A DNA stretch of 64,000 bases, taken from Sporosarcina sp. BP05. Lineage in GTDB: Bacteria; Bacillota; Bacilli; Bacillales_A; Planococcaceae. Below the pieces are notes generated by a model that worked only from the letters and a program-made list of their open reading frames with translations, was not told the DNA's origin and did not search any database. The stretch lies in NCBI RefSeq assembly GCF_014282005.1, contig NZ_JACFTD010000006.1, positions 186,001 through 250,000 of the forward strand, written 5' to 3'. Below are positions 34,941 through 44,912 of the stretch, piece after piece (the first letter of the stretch is position 1; each line of letters begins with the position of its first letter). A program made the position numbers and the translations under genes.

Positions 34941-35252
34941 ATTAAGCTTTGGCGCCATACTGGGGGAGTTAAAGCGGATCGAGGGGGATTTCTTTGTGCT
35001 TTTGCGCGCCTAGAGATTGTTCTGTGTGAACTTTGGTACCCGGTGTGTAGGGCCAGCTGCTGCCACAATTTAAAGGACACAAATGGCATCAGTAACTGGC
35101 ACGATGCGTTTTTTTGTCCGTTTGCCTAGAGATAATGATATACTGTCGTAGTGTGACAAAGACAGTGTTTACAGTTATAAATGTGCCTGTTTAGACGCGT
35201 TAATGATTATTGTGTATAATATGCAGAAGATAAGCTGGAAGGATGTTAGATT
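34941..35252 (+). other. Intergenic region before der
   Basis: 312 bases with no gene. It contains a family B repeat (35038-35115) and a TATAAT at 35215-35220 that may be the -10 of the der promoter, without a good -35. Nothing else stands out. Confidence 0.5.
35038..35115 (+). repeat. Short dispersed repeat, family B (compound copy 2)
   Basis: CCCGGTGTGTAGGGCCAG begins it; a later GGCATCAGTAACTGGCACG plus ATGCGTTTTTTT carries the CAGTAAC core and T-tract. GCATC and GATGC can pair, giving a weak terminator-like hairpin. Confidence 0.5.
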
Positions 35253-36563
35253 ATGAATAAACCAACAGTAGCGATCGTCGGTAGGCCGAACGTCGGGAAA
35301 TCGACAATATTTAACCGAATCGTTGGTGAACGAATTTCAATCGTAGAAGACGTTGCGGGTGTAACGCGTGACCGTATTTACAGCTCCGCAGATTGGCTCG
35401 CACATGAGTTCAACCTAATTGATACAGGAGGAATCGATATTGGAGACGAGCCTTTTCTTGAGCAGATCCGATTACAAGCGGAGATTGCAATAGACGAAGC
35501 GGACGTTATCATTTTCCTCGTGAATGGCCGCGAAGGGGTAACGGATGCTGATGAGCAAGTTGCCAAGATATTGTACAAAACGAAAAAACCTATCGTACTT
35601 GCTGTAAACAAAGTTGATAATCCAGACATGCGGGACATGATTTATGATTTCTATTCCCTTGGATTCGGAGAACCTTATCCGATTTCTGGTGCACATGGAC
35701 TCGGTCTAGGAGATTTGCTTGATGCAGTAGCGAACGACTTCCCAGAACCAGGCGATGAAGAAATCGAAGAAGATGTCATCCGGTTTTCGTTAATTGGGAG
35801 ACCGAACGTTGGAAAATCATCACTTGTCAATGCATTTTTAGGTGAGGAACGGGTCATCGTCAGTGACATACCGGGAACAACAATAGATGCTATCGATACG
35901 GCGTATGAATATGAGGGACAGAAGTATAAGATTATTGATACTGCTGGTATGCGTAAAAAAGGAAAAGTGTATGAAAACGTGGAGAAATATGCTGTTCTTC
36001 GTGCACTAAAAGCGATTGATCGCTCAGATGTTGTTCTCATTGTTATCAATGGGGAAGAAGGCATACGTGAGATGGACAAGCGAATCGCAGGCTACGCAGA
36101 AGATGCTGGAAAAGGCGTTATGTTTGTTGTCAATAAGTGGGATGCTGTCGAAAAAGATGATAAAACGATGAATAAATTTATTGCGGACATCCGTGATAAT
36201 TTCCTATTCCTCGACTACGCACCGATTTCTTTTGTTTCGGCAAAAACGAAACAGCGTGTTAATACTTTGTTTGAAAAAGTTAAAATAGTTAATGACAACC
36301 ATGCACTTCGTATTCAGTCGAGTGTCTTGAACGAAGTGATTGAAGATGCTGTAGCAAGGAACCCGGCACCTAATAATAAAGGCCGTAGATTGCGTATTTA
36401 TTATGCTACGCAAGTAGCTGTTAAGCCGCCAACTTTTGTCGTTTTTGTGAACGATGTTGAAATCATGCACTTCTCTTATGAACGCTTTTTACAAAACCGT
36501 CTTCGCGAGTCATTTGGCTTCGAAGGAACTCCAATCAGGATTATTACACGGGCAAGAAGCTGA
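35253..36563 (+). CDS. der: GTPase Der (EngA)
   Basis: A 436-residue ribosome-assembly GTPase with two G domains. Domain 1 has GRPNVGKST (residues 8-16), DTGG and NKVD; domain 2 has GRPNVGKSS near residue 182, [10 protein letters not shown] and NKWD. The KH-like domain follows. It works in 50S subunit assembly. GGAAGGATG precedes the ATG, and gpsA follows 33 bases downstream. Confidence 0.96.
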   Translation: MNKPTVAIVGRPNVGKSTIFNRIVGERISIVEDVAGVTRDRIYSSADWLAHEFNLIDTGGIDIGDEPFLEQIRLQAEIAIDEADVIIFLVNGREGVTDADEQVAKILYKTKKPIVLAVNKVDNPDMRDMIYDFYSLGFGEPYPISGAHGLGLGDLLDAVANDFPEPGDEEIEEDVIRFSLIGRPNVGKSSLVNAFLGEERVIVSDIPGTTIDAIDTAYEYEGQKYKIIDTAGMRKKGKVYENVEKYAVLRALKAIDRSDVVLIVINGEEGIREMDKRIAGYAEDAGKGVMFVVNKWDAVEKDDKTMNKFIADIRDNFLFLDYAPISFVSAKTKQRVNTLFEKVKIVNDNHALRIQSSVLNEVIEDAVARNPAPNNKGRRLRIYYATQVAVKPPTFVVFVNDVEIMHFSYERFLQNRLRESFGFEGTPIRIITRARS

Positions 36564-36596
36564 TCGACGTTACGGAAGAAAGGGTGTCTGTATGAC

Positions 36597-37619
36597 ATGG
36601 AAAAAGTAACTGTTATCGGAGCCGGAAGCTGGGGAACGGCGATTGCTTTTGTCCTGGCTGAAAATGGTCATGATTGCTTACTTTGGGCGAGGCGTTCTGA
36701 CCAGTCCGCTGAAATTAACGAAAATCATACAAATAATTCATATTTACCGGGTATTTCGTTACCAACTAATTTGAAAGCAACATCAGATTTGGAGGCGGCG
36801 GCAATGCACAGTGATACTGTCATCATCGCCGTTCCCACAAAAGCAATTCGTGATGTCTGTTCCGAACTGAATGCAATGGCAATAAGCCCTAAATTGATTG
36901 TCCATGTTTCAAAAGGTATTGAACCGGATTCGTTGAAGCGGATCTCCGAAATGATTTCGGAAGAGCTAGATTCCTCGAAATCGACGGCTATTGTCGTTCT
37001 ATCAGGACCAAGTCATGCTGAAGAAGTTGTTCTGCGTCATCCGACGACAGTAACGGCTGCATCATTCGATTTGGAAGCGGCAGAAAAGATTCAGGATCTA
37101 TTTATGAACAATTATTTCCGTGTCTATACAAACCCGGATATAGTTGGAGTGGAAATCGGGGCTGCGCTTAAAAATGTAATTGCATTGGCAGCCGGTATTT
37201 CTGATGGACTAGGATACGGCGATAACGCCAAAGCTGCGCTTATTACGCGTGGATTAGCGGAGATTTCAAGGCTTGGCGTGAAAATGGGTGCGAATCCACT
37301 TACATTTTCAGGTTTGACAGGTCTAGGAGATTTGATTGTCACGTGTACGAGTGTTCATTCACGCAATTGGAAAGCGGGCAATATGCTTGGAAAAGGGAAT
37401 AGTCTAGACGAGGTCGTATCAGGCATGGGTATGGTCATCGAAGGTGTACGGACAGCTAAAGCGGCGCATCAGCTTGCAGCCCAGCATGGCGTCTCTATGC
37501 CGCTCACAGAGGCACTGTACTCCATACTGTTTGAAGGCATACCCCCAAAACAAGCCGTGGACCAACTTATGAACCGTATGAAGAAGCAGGAAGTTGAAGA
37601 TCTCTTCGGCAACCGTTGA
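36597..37619 (+). CDS. gpsA: Glycerol-3-phosphate dehydrogenase [NAD(P)+]
   Basis: A 340-residue enzyme that makes sn-glycerol 3-phosphate for phospholipids. The dinucleotide site is [11 protein letters not shown] (residues 8-18). GPSHAEEV and KNVIALAAG with the catalytic lysine are typical, and the segment [13 protein letters not shown] completes the fold. The order der-gpsA is conserved in Bacillales. Confidence 0.96.
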   Translation: MEKVTVIGAGSWGTAIAFVLAENGHDCLLWARRSDQSAEINENHTNNSYLPGISLPTNLKATSDLEAAAMHSDTVIIAVPTKAIRDVCSELNAMAISPKLIVHVSKGIEPDSLKRISEMISEELDSSKSTAIVVLSGPSHAEEVVLRHPTTVTAASFDLEAAEKIQDLFMNNYFRVYTNPDIVGVEIGAALKNVIALAAGISDGLGYGDNAKAALITRGLAEISRLGVKMGANPLTFSGLTGLGDLIVTCTSVHSRNWKAGNMLGKGNSLDEVVSGMGMVIEGVRTAKAAHQLAAQHGVSMPLTEALYSILFEGIPPKQAVDQLMNRMKKQEVEDLFGNR

Positions 37620-37808
37620 CTTTTAACTTTGTAATTCAAAAAATGGTGAAAATTGACTTCAGATTACGTTGTTAGCTTCCCCCCGCTCTTCACGTATTAT
37701 AGGTTCACTCATTGTGTGCAAGCGCGGGCTTGGGGCTGTGCTTGCTGGTCCTCTTTGGTCCTTTTTATCCTCATTTTGACTATTGATTATACGAAAGGAG
37801 GACTTCCT

Positions 37809-38012
37809 TTGTCCTCGATGGATAAAATGTGGCTGTCGTTCTATGCAATGGGATTCATGGTTATTTCCATGGGTCTTATTTATGCGAGCCGACATAAGCT
37901 TCGAAATAAAGTATTGAAATTACTATTTGCTATAGTTGCCTATTCTTTACTAATCTTCTCATTTTTAGCGATGATCTATCTCGTATTCAATGGGCCGAAA
38001 GGGGGGGCGTGA
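37809..38012 (+). CDS. yphE: DUF2768 small membrane protein (YphE-like)
   Basis: A 67-residue protein with two hydrophobic segments (roughly 9-26 and 35-60). It matches the small DUF2768 family that lies between gpsA and yphF in B. subtilis (about 66 residues). AGGAGG is 7 bases before the TTG; longer frames from 37653 use codons unlike the family and cross a region without a ribosome site. Function unknown. The stop overlaps the next gene. Confidence 0.75.
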   Translation: MSSMDKMWLSFYAMGFMVISMGLIYASRHKLRNKVLKLLFAIVAYSLLIFSFLAMIYLVFNGPKGGA

Positions 38013-38734
38013 TGACAATGTCAGTAAAAAAAATCGGACTACTCCTCATATCTTCCTTGGTTTTTGTTCTATCCGGATGTATGTACCCATCCGAGAAAAC
38101 AACTGAACAGGAAATTCCGTATGCTGACCAGCTGGAATCAATGCAAAAAGCGGTCAATGCTTATCAGCAAAATTCGGGAGGATTATTGCCCATCAAAACA
38201 CGTGACCTTGAAACCGATATTTACATCAAATATCCAATTGATTTCTCCAAAGTTGTCCCAGCTTACACGGAAAAAATGCCTTCCAATGCATATGAAACGG
38301 GTGGAATCTATCAATATGTGTTGATAGACGTTGAAACAAATCCAACGGTAAAGCTTGTTGACTTACGCACGGCGGAACATATTCGTGATTTAAACCTAAG
38401 GAAAAACGTCAATGGTAGGGCTCCATTCAAGGAGTCCGTGGGTGATCATGTCTACGCAGTTGATTTCGAAGCAATGGGCTTTAAAGAGCCGCTGACGGTC
38501 CCTAGTCCATACTCAGATGCAGTCTTACCGATTGTTATCGCTGGGGATGGCATTTTTTACATTGATTATTCGATTGACTTGAATCGGATGTTACAAGAAA
38601 AGACCCAGATCGTTAAACCAGGGGAAGATATTCGTTTCCTATTAACGGATAACTATCCCATTTTACCGGCCTATTCATTACCTTATACGGTGAATGAAGA
38701 CAACGAACCAATATTCATGAATAAATCAAAATGA
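38012..38734 (+). CDS. yphF: Lipoprotein YphF
   Basis: A 240-residue lipoprotein of unknown function, found beside yphE and spoIVA in B. subtilis. The signal peptide ends in the lipobox VLSGC (lipidated cysteine near residue 23). The rest is soluble and includes a segment SMQKAVNAYQQNSGGLLP, recalling a pilin-like helix. Starts at GTG 38009, ATG 38012 and ATG 38018 are all possible; GGGGGGG lies just before. The start overlaps the yphE stop. Confidence 0.8.
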   Translation: MTMSVKKIGLLLISSLVFVLSGCMYPSEKTTEQEIPYADQLESMQKAVNAYQQNSGGLLPIKTRDLETDIYIKYPIDFSKVVPAYTEKMPSNAYETGGIYQYVLIDVETNPTVKLVDLRTAEHIRDLNLRKNVNGRAPFKESVGDHVYAVDFEAMGFKEPLTVPSPYSDAVLPIVIAGDGIFYIDYSIDLNRMLQEKTQIVKPGEDIRFLLTDNYPILPAYSLPYTVNEDNEPIFMNKSK

Positions 38735-38770
38735 AAAACGTTTCATGCCACGTGCATGAAACGTTTTTAT
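38734..38770 (+). terminator. Terminator after yphF
   Basis: A 15-bp perfect stem (38734-38748 with 38754-38768) and a 5-base loop. The outer pairs are A5/T5, so it may act on both strands. Confidence 0.85.
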
Positions 38771-38811
38771 TTTACATAAACTAATATGCGCATCTAAAGG
38801 AGGACGATAGA

Positions 38812-40290
38812 ATGAAAGAGGAATTATATGAAAATTTGGCTAGACGCACAGACGGTGATATTTATATCGGTGTTGTCGGTCCTGTCCGTGTAGGGAAATC
38901 TACGTTTGTGAAAAGAGTTATGGAAGAAGTCGTAATTCCAAATATGACGGAAGCATCGGATCGAATTCGTGCGCAGGATGAGCTTCCTCAAAGTTCACCA
39001 GGCTCAGTTATCATGACGTCAGAACCGAAATTTGTGCCCGCACAAGGGACTTCGGTATCTGTAGGGGATGGTGAGTTGAAGTTTCAAATTAGGCTTGCTG
39101 ATTGCGTTGGCTATGTGATAGACGGTGTAAAAGGCTATGAAGATGAGAATGGGCCGAAACTGGTTCACACACCATGGCACAACGAGCCGATACCGTTTGA
39201 AGAAGCGGCGCGTATTGGTACGGATAAGGTGATTCGTGATCATTCTACCATTGGTATTCTTGTGACGACGGATGGAACGGTAAACAATATTCCGCGAGCA
39301 GCAGCCCAAGTTGCTGAGGAGGAAATTGTTGCTAAGTTGAAAGATATTGGCAAGCCCTTTGTCATTGTTCTGAATTCTAAAATGCCTGCCAATGATAGAA
39401 CAGTCGCATTAAAACAAGAGCTGCATGAAAAATACGGGGTTCCTGTCATTGCGATAAGTGCTGATCAGTTAAACGCACAGGAAATTCAACTTATTTTAAA
39501 AGAAGCATTATACGAATTTCCGATTTCAGATATTGAAATTCAAAAACCAGATTGGATGGAAGTACTCGGAAGTGAACATGAGCTGAATGCCAACATCGAC
39601 AGAGTGATTAATGAAGGATTTTTGGGCGTATCAAAAATCCGCAAAATACAGGAGTTAGCAGAAAGTTTAAAAGACGAAAAATATGTTAAGCATGCAGAAG
39701 TCATTGAAGTAGATGCTGGTAAAGGGAAAGCAATCGTGAAAATCTCTATGGATGAACAGGCTTTCCGTGAAATTTGTGAAGGAATTATGGGACAGGAAAT
39801 CGGCTCGAAAAAAGATTGGTTGTTGTTCGTTCAGGAAGCGGCCAAAGCGAAAAAGTCCTATGACATGTACTCAGAAGCAATCGATACGGCTAGGAAACAG
39901 GGCTACGGTGTTGCTCTTCCGACGATTGAGGATTTCAATCCTTCCGCACCGGAACTCATTAAACAGAACAACTTTTTCGGCGTTCGTATGAAAGCAACAG
40001 CACCGTCGCTTCACATTATTAGGGTTGATATGGAAGCTGAATTTTCTCCATTAATTGGCTCCGAATTTCATAGCCATCATCTATTAAAAGAATTGAAGAA
40101 TGCCTATTTACATGATAGAAAGGCTTTATGGGAAACGCAGCTTTTCGGAACGCCGCTCCATGAAGTCATGAAAGAAAGCATCCGTTTCAAAACAGCTTCC
40201 GTTCCGATGAAAGCAAGGAAACGTCTGCGGGAGACGATTGAACAGATGGTAAACGACGGAAATAAAGGCATGATTACATTTATCGTATAA
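38812..40290 (+). CDS. spoIVA: Stage IV sporulation protein A
   Basis: A 492-residue ATPase, the same length as in B. subtilis. It polymerises on the forespore to form the base of the spore coat. The Walker A site is GPVRVGKST (residues 23-31). DCVGYVIDGVKGYEDE gives the Walker B-like region. The C-terminal end, KGMITFIV, anchors the family. AAAGGAGGACGATAG precedes the ATG. In B. subtilis its transcription is sigma-E dependent; I could not place that promoter. Confidence 0.97.
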   Translation: MKEELYENLARRTDGDIYIGVVGPVRVGKSTFVKRVMEEVVIPNMTEASDRIRAQDELPQSSPGSVIMTSEPKFVPAQGTSVSVGDGELKFQIRLADCVGYVIDGVKGYEDENGPKLVHTPWHNEPIPFEEAARIGTDKVIRDHSTIGILVTTDGTVNNIPRAAAQVAEEEIVAKLKDIGKPFVIVLNSKMPANDRTVALKQELHEKYGVPVIAISADQLNAQEIQLILKEALYEFPISDIEIQKPDWMEVLGSEHELNANIDRVINEGFLGVSKIRKIQELAESLKDEKYVKHAEVIEVDAGKGKAIVKISMDEQAFREICEGIMGQEIGSKKDWLLFVQEAAKAKKSYDMYSEAIDTARKQGYGVALPTIEDFNPSAPELIKQNNFFGVRMKATAPSLHIIRVDMEAEFSPLIGSEFHSHHLLKELKNAYLHDRKALWETQLFGTPLHEVMKESIRFKTASVPMKARKRLRETIEQMVNDGNKGMITFIV

Positions 40291-40293
40291 AGG

Positions 40294-40322
40294 AAAAAGA
40301 TCCGTCAAAAGCGGATCTTTTT
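40294..40322 (+). terminator. Terminator after spoIVA
   Basis: An 11-bp stem (40294-40304 with 40312-40322), a 7-base loop and a T-tract. Confidence 0.85.
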
Positions 40323-40452
40323 CTGTTTTTTTAGCTAAAAGTGCATGATATTAGCGATTACGCGATAATATTGTTGCGTCGGGGATTTTCTTGTGATACT
40401 CTTTTTACAGTATTAGAAGCTAGCTAATGCCCTTTGAGAGGAGGTGAATGGT

Positions 40453-40725
40453 GTGAATAAAACAGAATTGATTACCTCTGTAGCTGAAGCAGCAGAACTG
40501 ACTAAGAAAGATGCTACAAAAGCTGTCGAAGCTGTATTCGATACGATCCAATCTACTCTTGCAAGTGGTGAGAAAGTACAATTGATCGGTTTCGGTAACT
40601 TTGAAGTTCGTGAGCGTGCAGCTCGCAAAGGACGTAACCCTCAATCTGGGGAAGAAATCGATATCGCTGCAAGCAAGGTACCAGCTTTCAAAGCAGGTAA
40701 AGCGCTTAAAGACGCGGTAAAATAA
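40453..40725 (+). CDS. hbs: DNA-binding protein HU (Hbs)
   Basis: A 90-residue HU protein (92 in B. subtilis) that bends and compacts [22 protein letters not shown] is the beta-arm signature (about residues 46-64). GAGAGGAGG is 8 bases before the GTG start. An upstream in-frame GTG at 40444 overlaps that site and is rejected. It lies between spoIVA and folE, as in B. subtilis. Confidence 0.96.
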   Translation: MNKTELITSVAEAAELTKKDATKAVEAVFDTIQSTLASGEKVQLIGFGNFEVRERAARKGRNPQSGEEIDIAASKVPAFKAGKALKDAVK

Positions 40726-40740
40726 TCCTTAATTTTACAT

Positions 40741-40793
40741 AGAAGTCCGTCCGTCGTGTCTAATTCATTAGATGCTTGGGGCGGACTTCTTTC
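40741..40793 (+). terminator. Terminator after hbs
   Basis: A 9-bp stem (40741-40749 with 40782-40790) with an inner stem TCTAAT/ATTAGA, followed by TTT. Confidence 0.75.
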
Positions 40794-40797
40794 CATT

Positions 40798-40827
40798 AGC
40801 GATGCCAGTTACTGCCACCACAAGTAG
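40798..40827 (-). repeat. Short dispersed repeat, family B (copy 3, inverted)
   Basis: On the minus strand it reads CTTGTGGTGGCAGTAACTGG, then CATCGCT. It shares the TGTGG..CAGTAAC core with copies at 25821 and 58045. It stands between the hbs terminator and folE. Confidence 0.5.
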
Positions 40828-40907
40828 AGTGAATGAACTGTACGGAAATGGGCGAGTATGCTACTATTTTTGTTGGAATAGCTTTATTTCCGATTGGGAG
40901 GTTTCGA

Positions 40908-41480
40908 ATGATGAATGTTGTCGATTATGAGAAAATAGAGAAAGCAGTTTCAATGATCCTTGAAGCAGTTGGTGAAAATCCCGAGCGTGAAGGGCTGATA
41001 GATACTCCGAAACGTGTCGCAAAGATGTATGCCGAGGTATTTGAAGGATTAAATAAAGATCCTAAGGATTATTTTAAAACAGTGTTCCATGAAAATCACG
41101 ATGAAGTTGTACTTGTGAAAGACATACCGTTCTACTCGATGTGTGAACATCACCTTGTGCCGTTTTTTGGGAATGCACATATTGCATACATACCGCGCGA
41201 CGGAGTTGTTGCTGGCCTAAGTAAATTGGCGAGAGCTGTCGAAACGACTGCCAGAAGACCACAACTTCAAGAACGTATCACATCCACAGTTGCGGAAGCG
41301 ATGATGGAAATGCTAAATCCAATAGGTGTATACGTAGTAATCGAAGCGGAACATCTGTGTATGACAATGCGAGGCATCAAGAAACCGGGTGCGAAGACAG
41401 TCACTACGGTTGCGCGTGGTATATACGAACAGGACGATGTGAAACGGGCTGAGATCCTATCACTAATTAAGATGTCTTGA
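40908..41480 (+). CDS. folE: GTP cyclohydrolase I
   Basis: A 190-residue enzyme for the first step of folate synthesis (mtrA in B. subtilis, 190 residues). Zinc and active-site motifs are MCEHHLVPF, the RPQLQERIT region and [25 protein letters not shown] precedes the ATG; a frame starting at 40833 is longer than the family and is rejected. mtrB follows 68 bases downstream, as in B. subtilis. Confidence 0.95.
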   Translation: MMNVVDYEKIEKAVSMILEAVGENPEREGLIDTPKRVAKMYAEVFEGLNKDPKDYFKTVFHENHDEVVLVKDIPFYSMCEHHLVPFFGNAHIAYIPRDGVVAGLSKLARAVETTARRPQLQERITSTVAEAMMEMLNPIGVYVVIEAEHLCMTMRGIKKPGAKTVTTVARGIYEQDDVKRAEILSLIKMS

Positions 41481-41548
41481 AGCCTTTGCGAGTAACGCCT
41501 TTTCTATGATATGATAAGACCATACAAGAATAGACAGGAGAGGTGAAA

Positions 41549-41770
41549 ATGACACAAACCGACTATATCGTTATAAAAGCGAAAGAAGACGGCGTGAACG
41601 TAATCGGTCTGACACGAGGGAACGATACGAAGTTTCATCATACGGAGAAATTAGACCGTGGTGAAGTGATGATCGCACAATTTACGGATCATACGTCAGC
41701 AATGAAAATACGTGGCAAAGCTGACGTTCATACTGCATACGGTGTCTTGTCAAGCGAAGGGAAAGACTAA
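41549..41770 (+). CDS. mtrB: Tryptophan RNA-binding attenuator protein TRAP
   Basis: A 73-residue TRAP subunit (75 in B. subtilis). The 11-mer ring binds tryptophan and trinucleotide repeats in trp leaders. The segment [20 protein letters not shown] (residues 14-33) is nearly identical to TRAP, including the RNA-binding Lys and Arg positions (KIRGKA). AGGAGAGG lies about 6 bases before the ATG. A GTG two codons upstream is inside that site. The trp operon it usually controls is not in the window. Confidence 0.96.
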   Translation: MTQTDYIVIKAKEDGVNVIGLTRGNDTKFHHTEKLDRGEVMIAQFTDHTSAMKIRGKADVHTAYGVLSSEGKD

Positions 41771-41820
41771 TTCGCATTTGACACACTTTTCCGTAGACGT
41801 CTTTGAATGGAGATTCGACG

Positions 41821-42555
41821 ATGGAAACCCAAAAAATTAAACTGCATATCGAAAATTATATAGGTGAAGTAGAGAATGCAATTCGTGAACCGATTGTAGA
41901 TCGGGATGTTGGTCGAATAGCAATCGATGCTGTAAAAGCATTTATTCTCCTGTTGCCAATGTTGAACGGGGAAAGATGGAACAATCGTTTACATACTGCG
42001 TCAATAGCAGTTGGTGCTGTTCATGCTGCTTTTGACGCGCATGATTCGATTAATGTGTATGATGCTACATCAAAGCAACAGCAACTTACTGTTTTGTCTG
42101 GGGATTATTTCAGCGGAATCCATTATCGGCTACTCGCATCCCTGCCTGAATTTGGTTTCATCCGTTCCTTGTCTGAAACAATCGGACAAATCAACGAGAC
42201 GAAGACAATTTTTCACGACCAATTACCGGATGGTCCTGAAAAGTTGATTGAAACAGTTAGAATAATCGAAGCAGGATGTATAACTGATTTTTTATATACA
42301 TTCGGATTTGCACAATATGTCCCGCTAGCCAGTGCAGCATTGTCCCTTCTTTGGTTTGACGAGGGGAATGCCGATTACAATTCTGTTTCGGATAAGCGCT
42401 CGCCCCACACAATGAATACTGCTGATACGGATCATGCAATTTTTCAGCTTCATGCTGAAATGCAGAAAGCGCTTGATACAGCTGATTATCTTCAGCCTTT
42501 TTTACAGCGGAAAATCCGTAACCTGGTGACACCGTTAATTGGTAAACTGAATTGA
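41821..42555 (+). CDS. hepS: Heptaprenyl diphosphate synthase, component I
   Basis: A 244-residue regulatory subunit. With HepT it makes the C35 side chain of menaquinone-7. LSGDYFSGIHYRLLA at about residues 88-102 is typical of HepS. Starts at TTG 41803 and ATG 41821 are possible; TGGAGAT before the latter favours it. The order mtrB-hepS-menG-hepT-ndk matches B. subtilis. Confidence 0.88.
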   Translation: METQKIKLHIENYIGEVENAIREPIVDRDVGRIAIDAVKAFILLLPMLNGERWNNRLHTASIAVGAVHAAFDAHDSINVYDATSKQQQLTVLSGDYFSGIHYRLLASLPEFGFIRSLSETIGQINETKTIFHDQLPDGPEKLIETVRIIEAGCITDFLYTFGFAQYVPLASAALSLLWFDEGNADYNSVSDKRSPHTMNTADTDHAIFQLHAEMQKALDTADYLQPFLQRKIRNLVTPLIGKLN

Positions 42556-42573
42556 AGAAAAGAGGTATAACTC

Positions 42574-43272
42574 TTGTCAATATCAAAAGAACAGAAAGTT
42601 CACACCGTTTTTGAAAAAATATCCGTTGATTACGATAAGATGAATTCCGTAATCAGTTTCAACCAACATAAGAAATGGCGTGATGACATCATGTCACGCA
42701 TGAACGTCCGTGAAGGCGCTCGTGCGCTGGACGTCTGTTGCGGCACCGCTGATTGGACAATTGCCATTGCGGAAGCTACAGGCGCCACTGGGCATGTGAC
42801 AGGACTCGACTTCAGCGAAGGCATGCTAGAAGCGGGGAGACCAAAAGTTGCAGCATATCCAACTATTACGCTTGTACAAGGGAATGCGATGGAATTACCG
42901 TTCCCTGACAATACCTTCGATTTTGTTACAATCGGTTTTGGGTTGCGTAACGTACCGGATTATTTAGCGGTTTTGAAAGAAATGAACCGCGTCTTAAAGC
43001 CGGGTGGAATGATTGCATGTCTAGAAACTTCTCAATCTGAACTTCCGGGCTACAGACAGCTGTTCCGATTTTATTTCAAATTCATTATGCCCATTCTTGG
43101 GAAAATATTTGCGAAGAGTTACAAAGAATATTCATGGCTTCAAGAATCGGCAGATGATTTTCCGGGTATGAAACAACTTGCTCAGCTATTCACGGAAGCA
43201 GGCTTCACTGGAGTGTCCTTTAAGTCATACAGTGGTGGCGCCGCGGCTGGCCATGTGGGATATAAACAATAA
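42574..43272 (+). CDS. menG: Demethylmenaquinone methyltransferase
   Basis: A 232-residue SAM-dependent methyltransferase for the last step of menaquinone synthesis. The SAM site is [11 protein letters not shown] (about residues 50-60), and the family segments [16 protein letters not shown] and [19 protein letters not shown] are present. TTG start with AAGAGGT upstream. It lies between the two subunits of the side-chain synthase. Confidence 0.95.
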   Translation: MSISKEQKVHTVFEKISVDYDKMNSVISFNQHKKWRDDIMSRMNVREGARALDVCCGTADWTIAIAEATGATGHVTGLDFSEGMLEAGRPKVAAYPTITLVQGNAMELPFPDNTFDFVTIGFGLRNVPDYLAVLKEMNRVLKPGGMIACLETSQSELPGYRQLFRFYFKFIMPILGKIFAKSYKEYSWLQESADDFPGMKQLAQLFTEAGFTGVSFKSYSGGAAAGHVGYKQ

Positions 43273-43296
43273 AGACAGCAGGGGAAGGTAATCGTT

Positions 43297-44277
43297 TTGG
43301 AGAAATTGAAGTTATTGTCGCTTTATGGTGATTTCCGAAAGGATCTCGTTTATATAGAAAAGGAACTTGAACGATCCCTCAATTCATCTTCCCCCATCAT
43401 TCGGCAAGCATCACTTCACCTGCTTCGTGCGGGTGGAAAAAGAATTCGACCTATATTTGTAATTCTGTCTTCCAAGTTTGGTAACTATTCGTTGAAGGAT
43501 GTGGCTAAGGTTGCTGTCTCACTTGAGCTTGTCCACATGGCATCTCTTGTTCATGATGATGTTATCGATGATTCAGATATGCGTCGTGGCCTTGAAACGG
43601 TAAGGGCGCGCTGGGATAACCGAATTGCGATGTATACAGGGGACTTCATCTTTTCACGTGCACTTACATCGATAGGTGAGATTGAAATACCTGCTGTTCA
43701 TCAGCTGCTTGCAGAGACTATGCTTGAAATTTGTAAAGGTGAAGTCATCCAGATTGATCATCAGCGAAAAACTGATCAGACGATTCGGGATTATTTGCGC
43801 CGCATCAAACGAAAGACCGCACTTCTCCTGTCATCCAGTTGTGAGCTCGGCGCTCTTGTTTCAGGAGCTGATCCTGCGAATGTAAGGAAATTGCGTCGCT
43901 TCGGTTATTTTGCGGGAATGGCTTTTCAAATTGTTGATGACATTCTTGACATTACATCGACGGATGAAGAACTTGGAAAACCGGCAGGCAGTGATCTGTT
44001 GAATGGTCATCTGACATTGCCCATCCTATACATAAAAGACGATGTGAATTTCCAACCTTATATGGAGCGGTCGTTTGACGGGACTTTAACGGAATCAGAC
44101 CGTGAAGAAATGTTGACCTATATACGCAGTACAGAGGCGATTCAGATGGCGCAAGCTGTGAGCGATTTGTATTTGCAAAAAGCAATGGATGAAATAAGTG
44201 CGCTACCTGATGGTGATGCAAATGCTAAAAAGGCATTCATGCAAATTTCTGCATTCATTGGCAGACGGAAGTATTAA
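43297..44277 (+). CDS. hepT: Heptaprenyl diphosphate synthase, component II
   Basis: A 326-residue catalytic subunit of the trans-isoprenyl diphosphate synthase family. The first Asp-rich motif is VHDDVIDDSDMRRG and the second is QIVDDILDITS. The C-terminal end GRRKY also fits. The TTG start has GGGGAAGG upstream. It works with HepS. Confidence 0.94.
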   Translation: MEKLKLLSLYGDFRKDLVYIEKELERSLNSSSPIIRQASLHLLRAGGKRIRPIFVILSSKFGNYSLKDVAKVAVSLELVHMASLVHDDVIDDSDMRRGLETVRARWDNRIAMYTGDFIFSRALTSIGEIEIPAVHQLLAETMLEICKGEVIQIDHQRKTDQTIRDYLRRIKRKTALLLSSSCELGALVSGADPANVRKLRRFGYFAGMAFQIVDDILDITSTDEELGKPAGSDLLNGHLTLPILYIKDDVNFQPYMERSFDGTLTESDREEMLTYIRSTEAIQMAQAVSDLYLQKAMDEISALPDGDANAKKAFMQISAFIGRRKY

Positions 44278-44362
44278 TGCATTAACAGTTGAAAAATCAG
44301 GCATCGGGTGGTACGATCGAAAAGGAGAAATCCTGATACATATATAAGAAGGAGTGTTAAAT

Positions 44363-44809
44363 ATGGAAAGAACATTTTTAATGGTTAAACCAGACGGCGT
44401 TCAACGTAATCTAATCGGTGAAATCGTGGGTCGTTTTGAAAGCAAAGGTTTCCAACTTGTAGGCGCTAAGCTTATGACTATTTCACAAGAACTTGCTGAG
44501 CAACACTACGGCGAGCATAAAGAGCGTCCTTTCTTCGGCGAGCTTGTTGATTTCATCACTTCAGGTCCTGTATTCGCGATGGTTTGGGAAGGCGAAAACG
44601 TCATCTCAGTTGGTCGTTTAATGACAGGCGCAACGAACCCGAAAGAATCTGCACCTGGAACAATCCGCGGTGACTTCGCAGTTACTGTTGGCAAAAACAT
44701 CATTCACGGTTCAGATGCTCCAGAATCAGCTGTTCGTGAAATCGGTCTATTCTTCAATGAAGAAGAACTTGTAACTTATGACAAATCAATGAACAACTGG
44801 ATCAATTAA
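44363..44809 (+). CDS. ndk: Nucleoside diphosphate kinase
   Basis: A 148-residue enzyme. The catalytic histidine is in [12 protein letters not shown], and the N-terminal segment [19 protein letters not shown] is typical. GAAGGAGTG precedes the ATG. Codon use is enriched in common codons, as for a highly expressed gene. Confidence 0.97.
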   Translation: MERTFLMVKPDGVQRNLIGEIVGRFESKGFQLVGAKLMTISQELAEQHYGEHKERPFFGELVDFITSGPVFAMVWEGENVISVGRLMTGATNPKESAPGTIRGDFAVTVGKNIIHGSDAPESAVREIGLFFNEEELVTYDKSMNNWIN

Positions 44810-44816
44810 TTACCTT

Positions 44817-44849
44817 AAACAGCCGTGCGAATTTCGCACGGCTGTTTTT
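44817..44849 (+). terminator. Terminator after ndk
   Basis: A 14-bp perfect stem (44817-44830 with 44834-44847), a 3-base loop and a T5 tract. Confidence 0.9.
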
Positions 44850-44912
44850 GTTCTTTCGAAATGGACTCCAATCCGTTATAATAGTAAGAATATATGAACG
44901 GAGGAACTAAGA

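Noticed and set aside
37653..37808. Longer start for the DUF2768 protein
   Set aside because: The extra segment is Cys/Trp-rich and unlike the family; TTG 37809 has AGGAGG with 7-base spacing.
40833..40907. N-terminal extension of folE
   Set aside because: GTP cyclohydrolase I of Bacillales starts at the position of 40908 and has GGGAGG before it.
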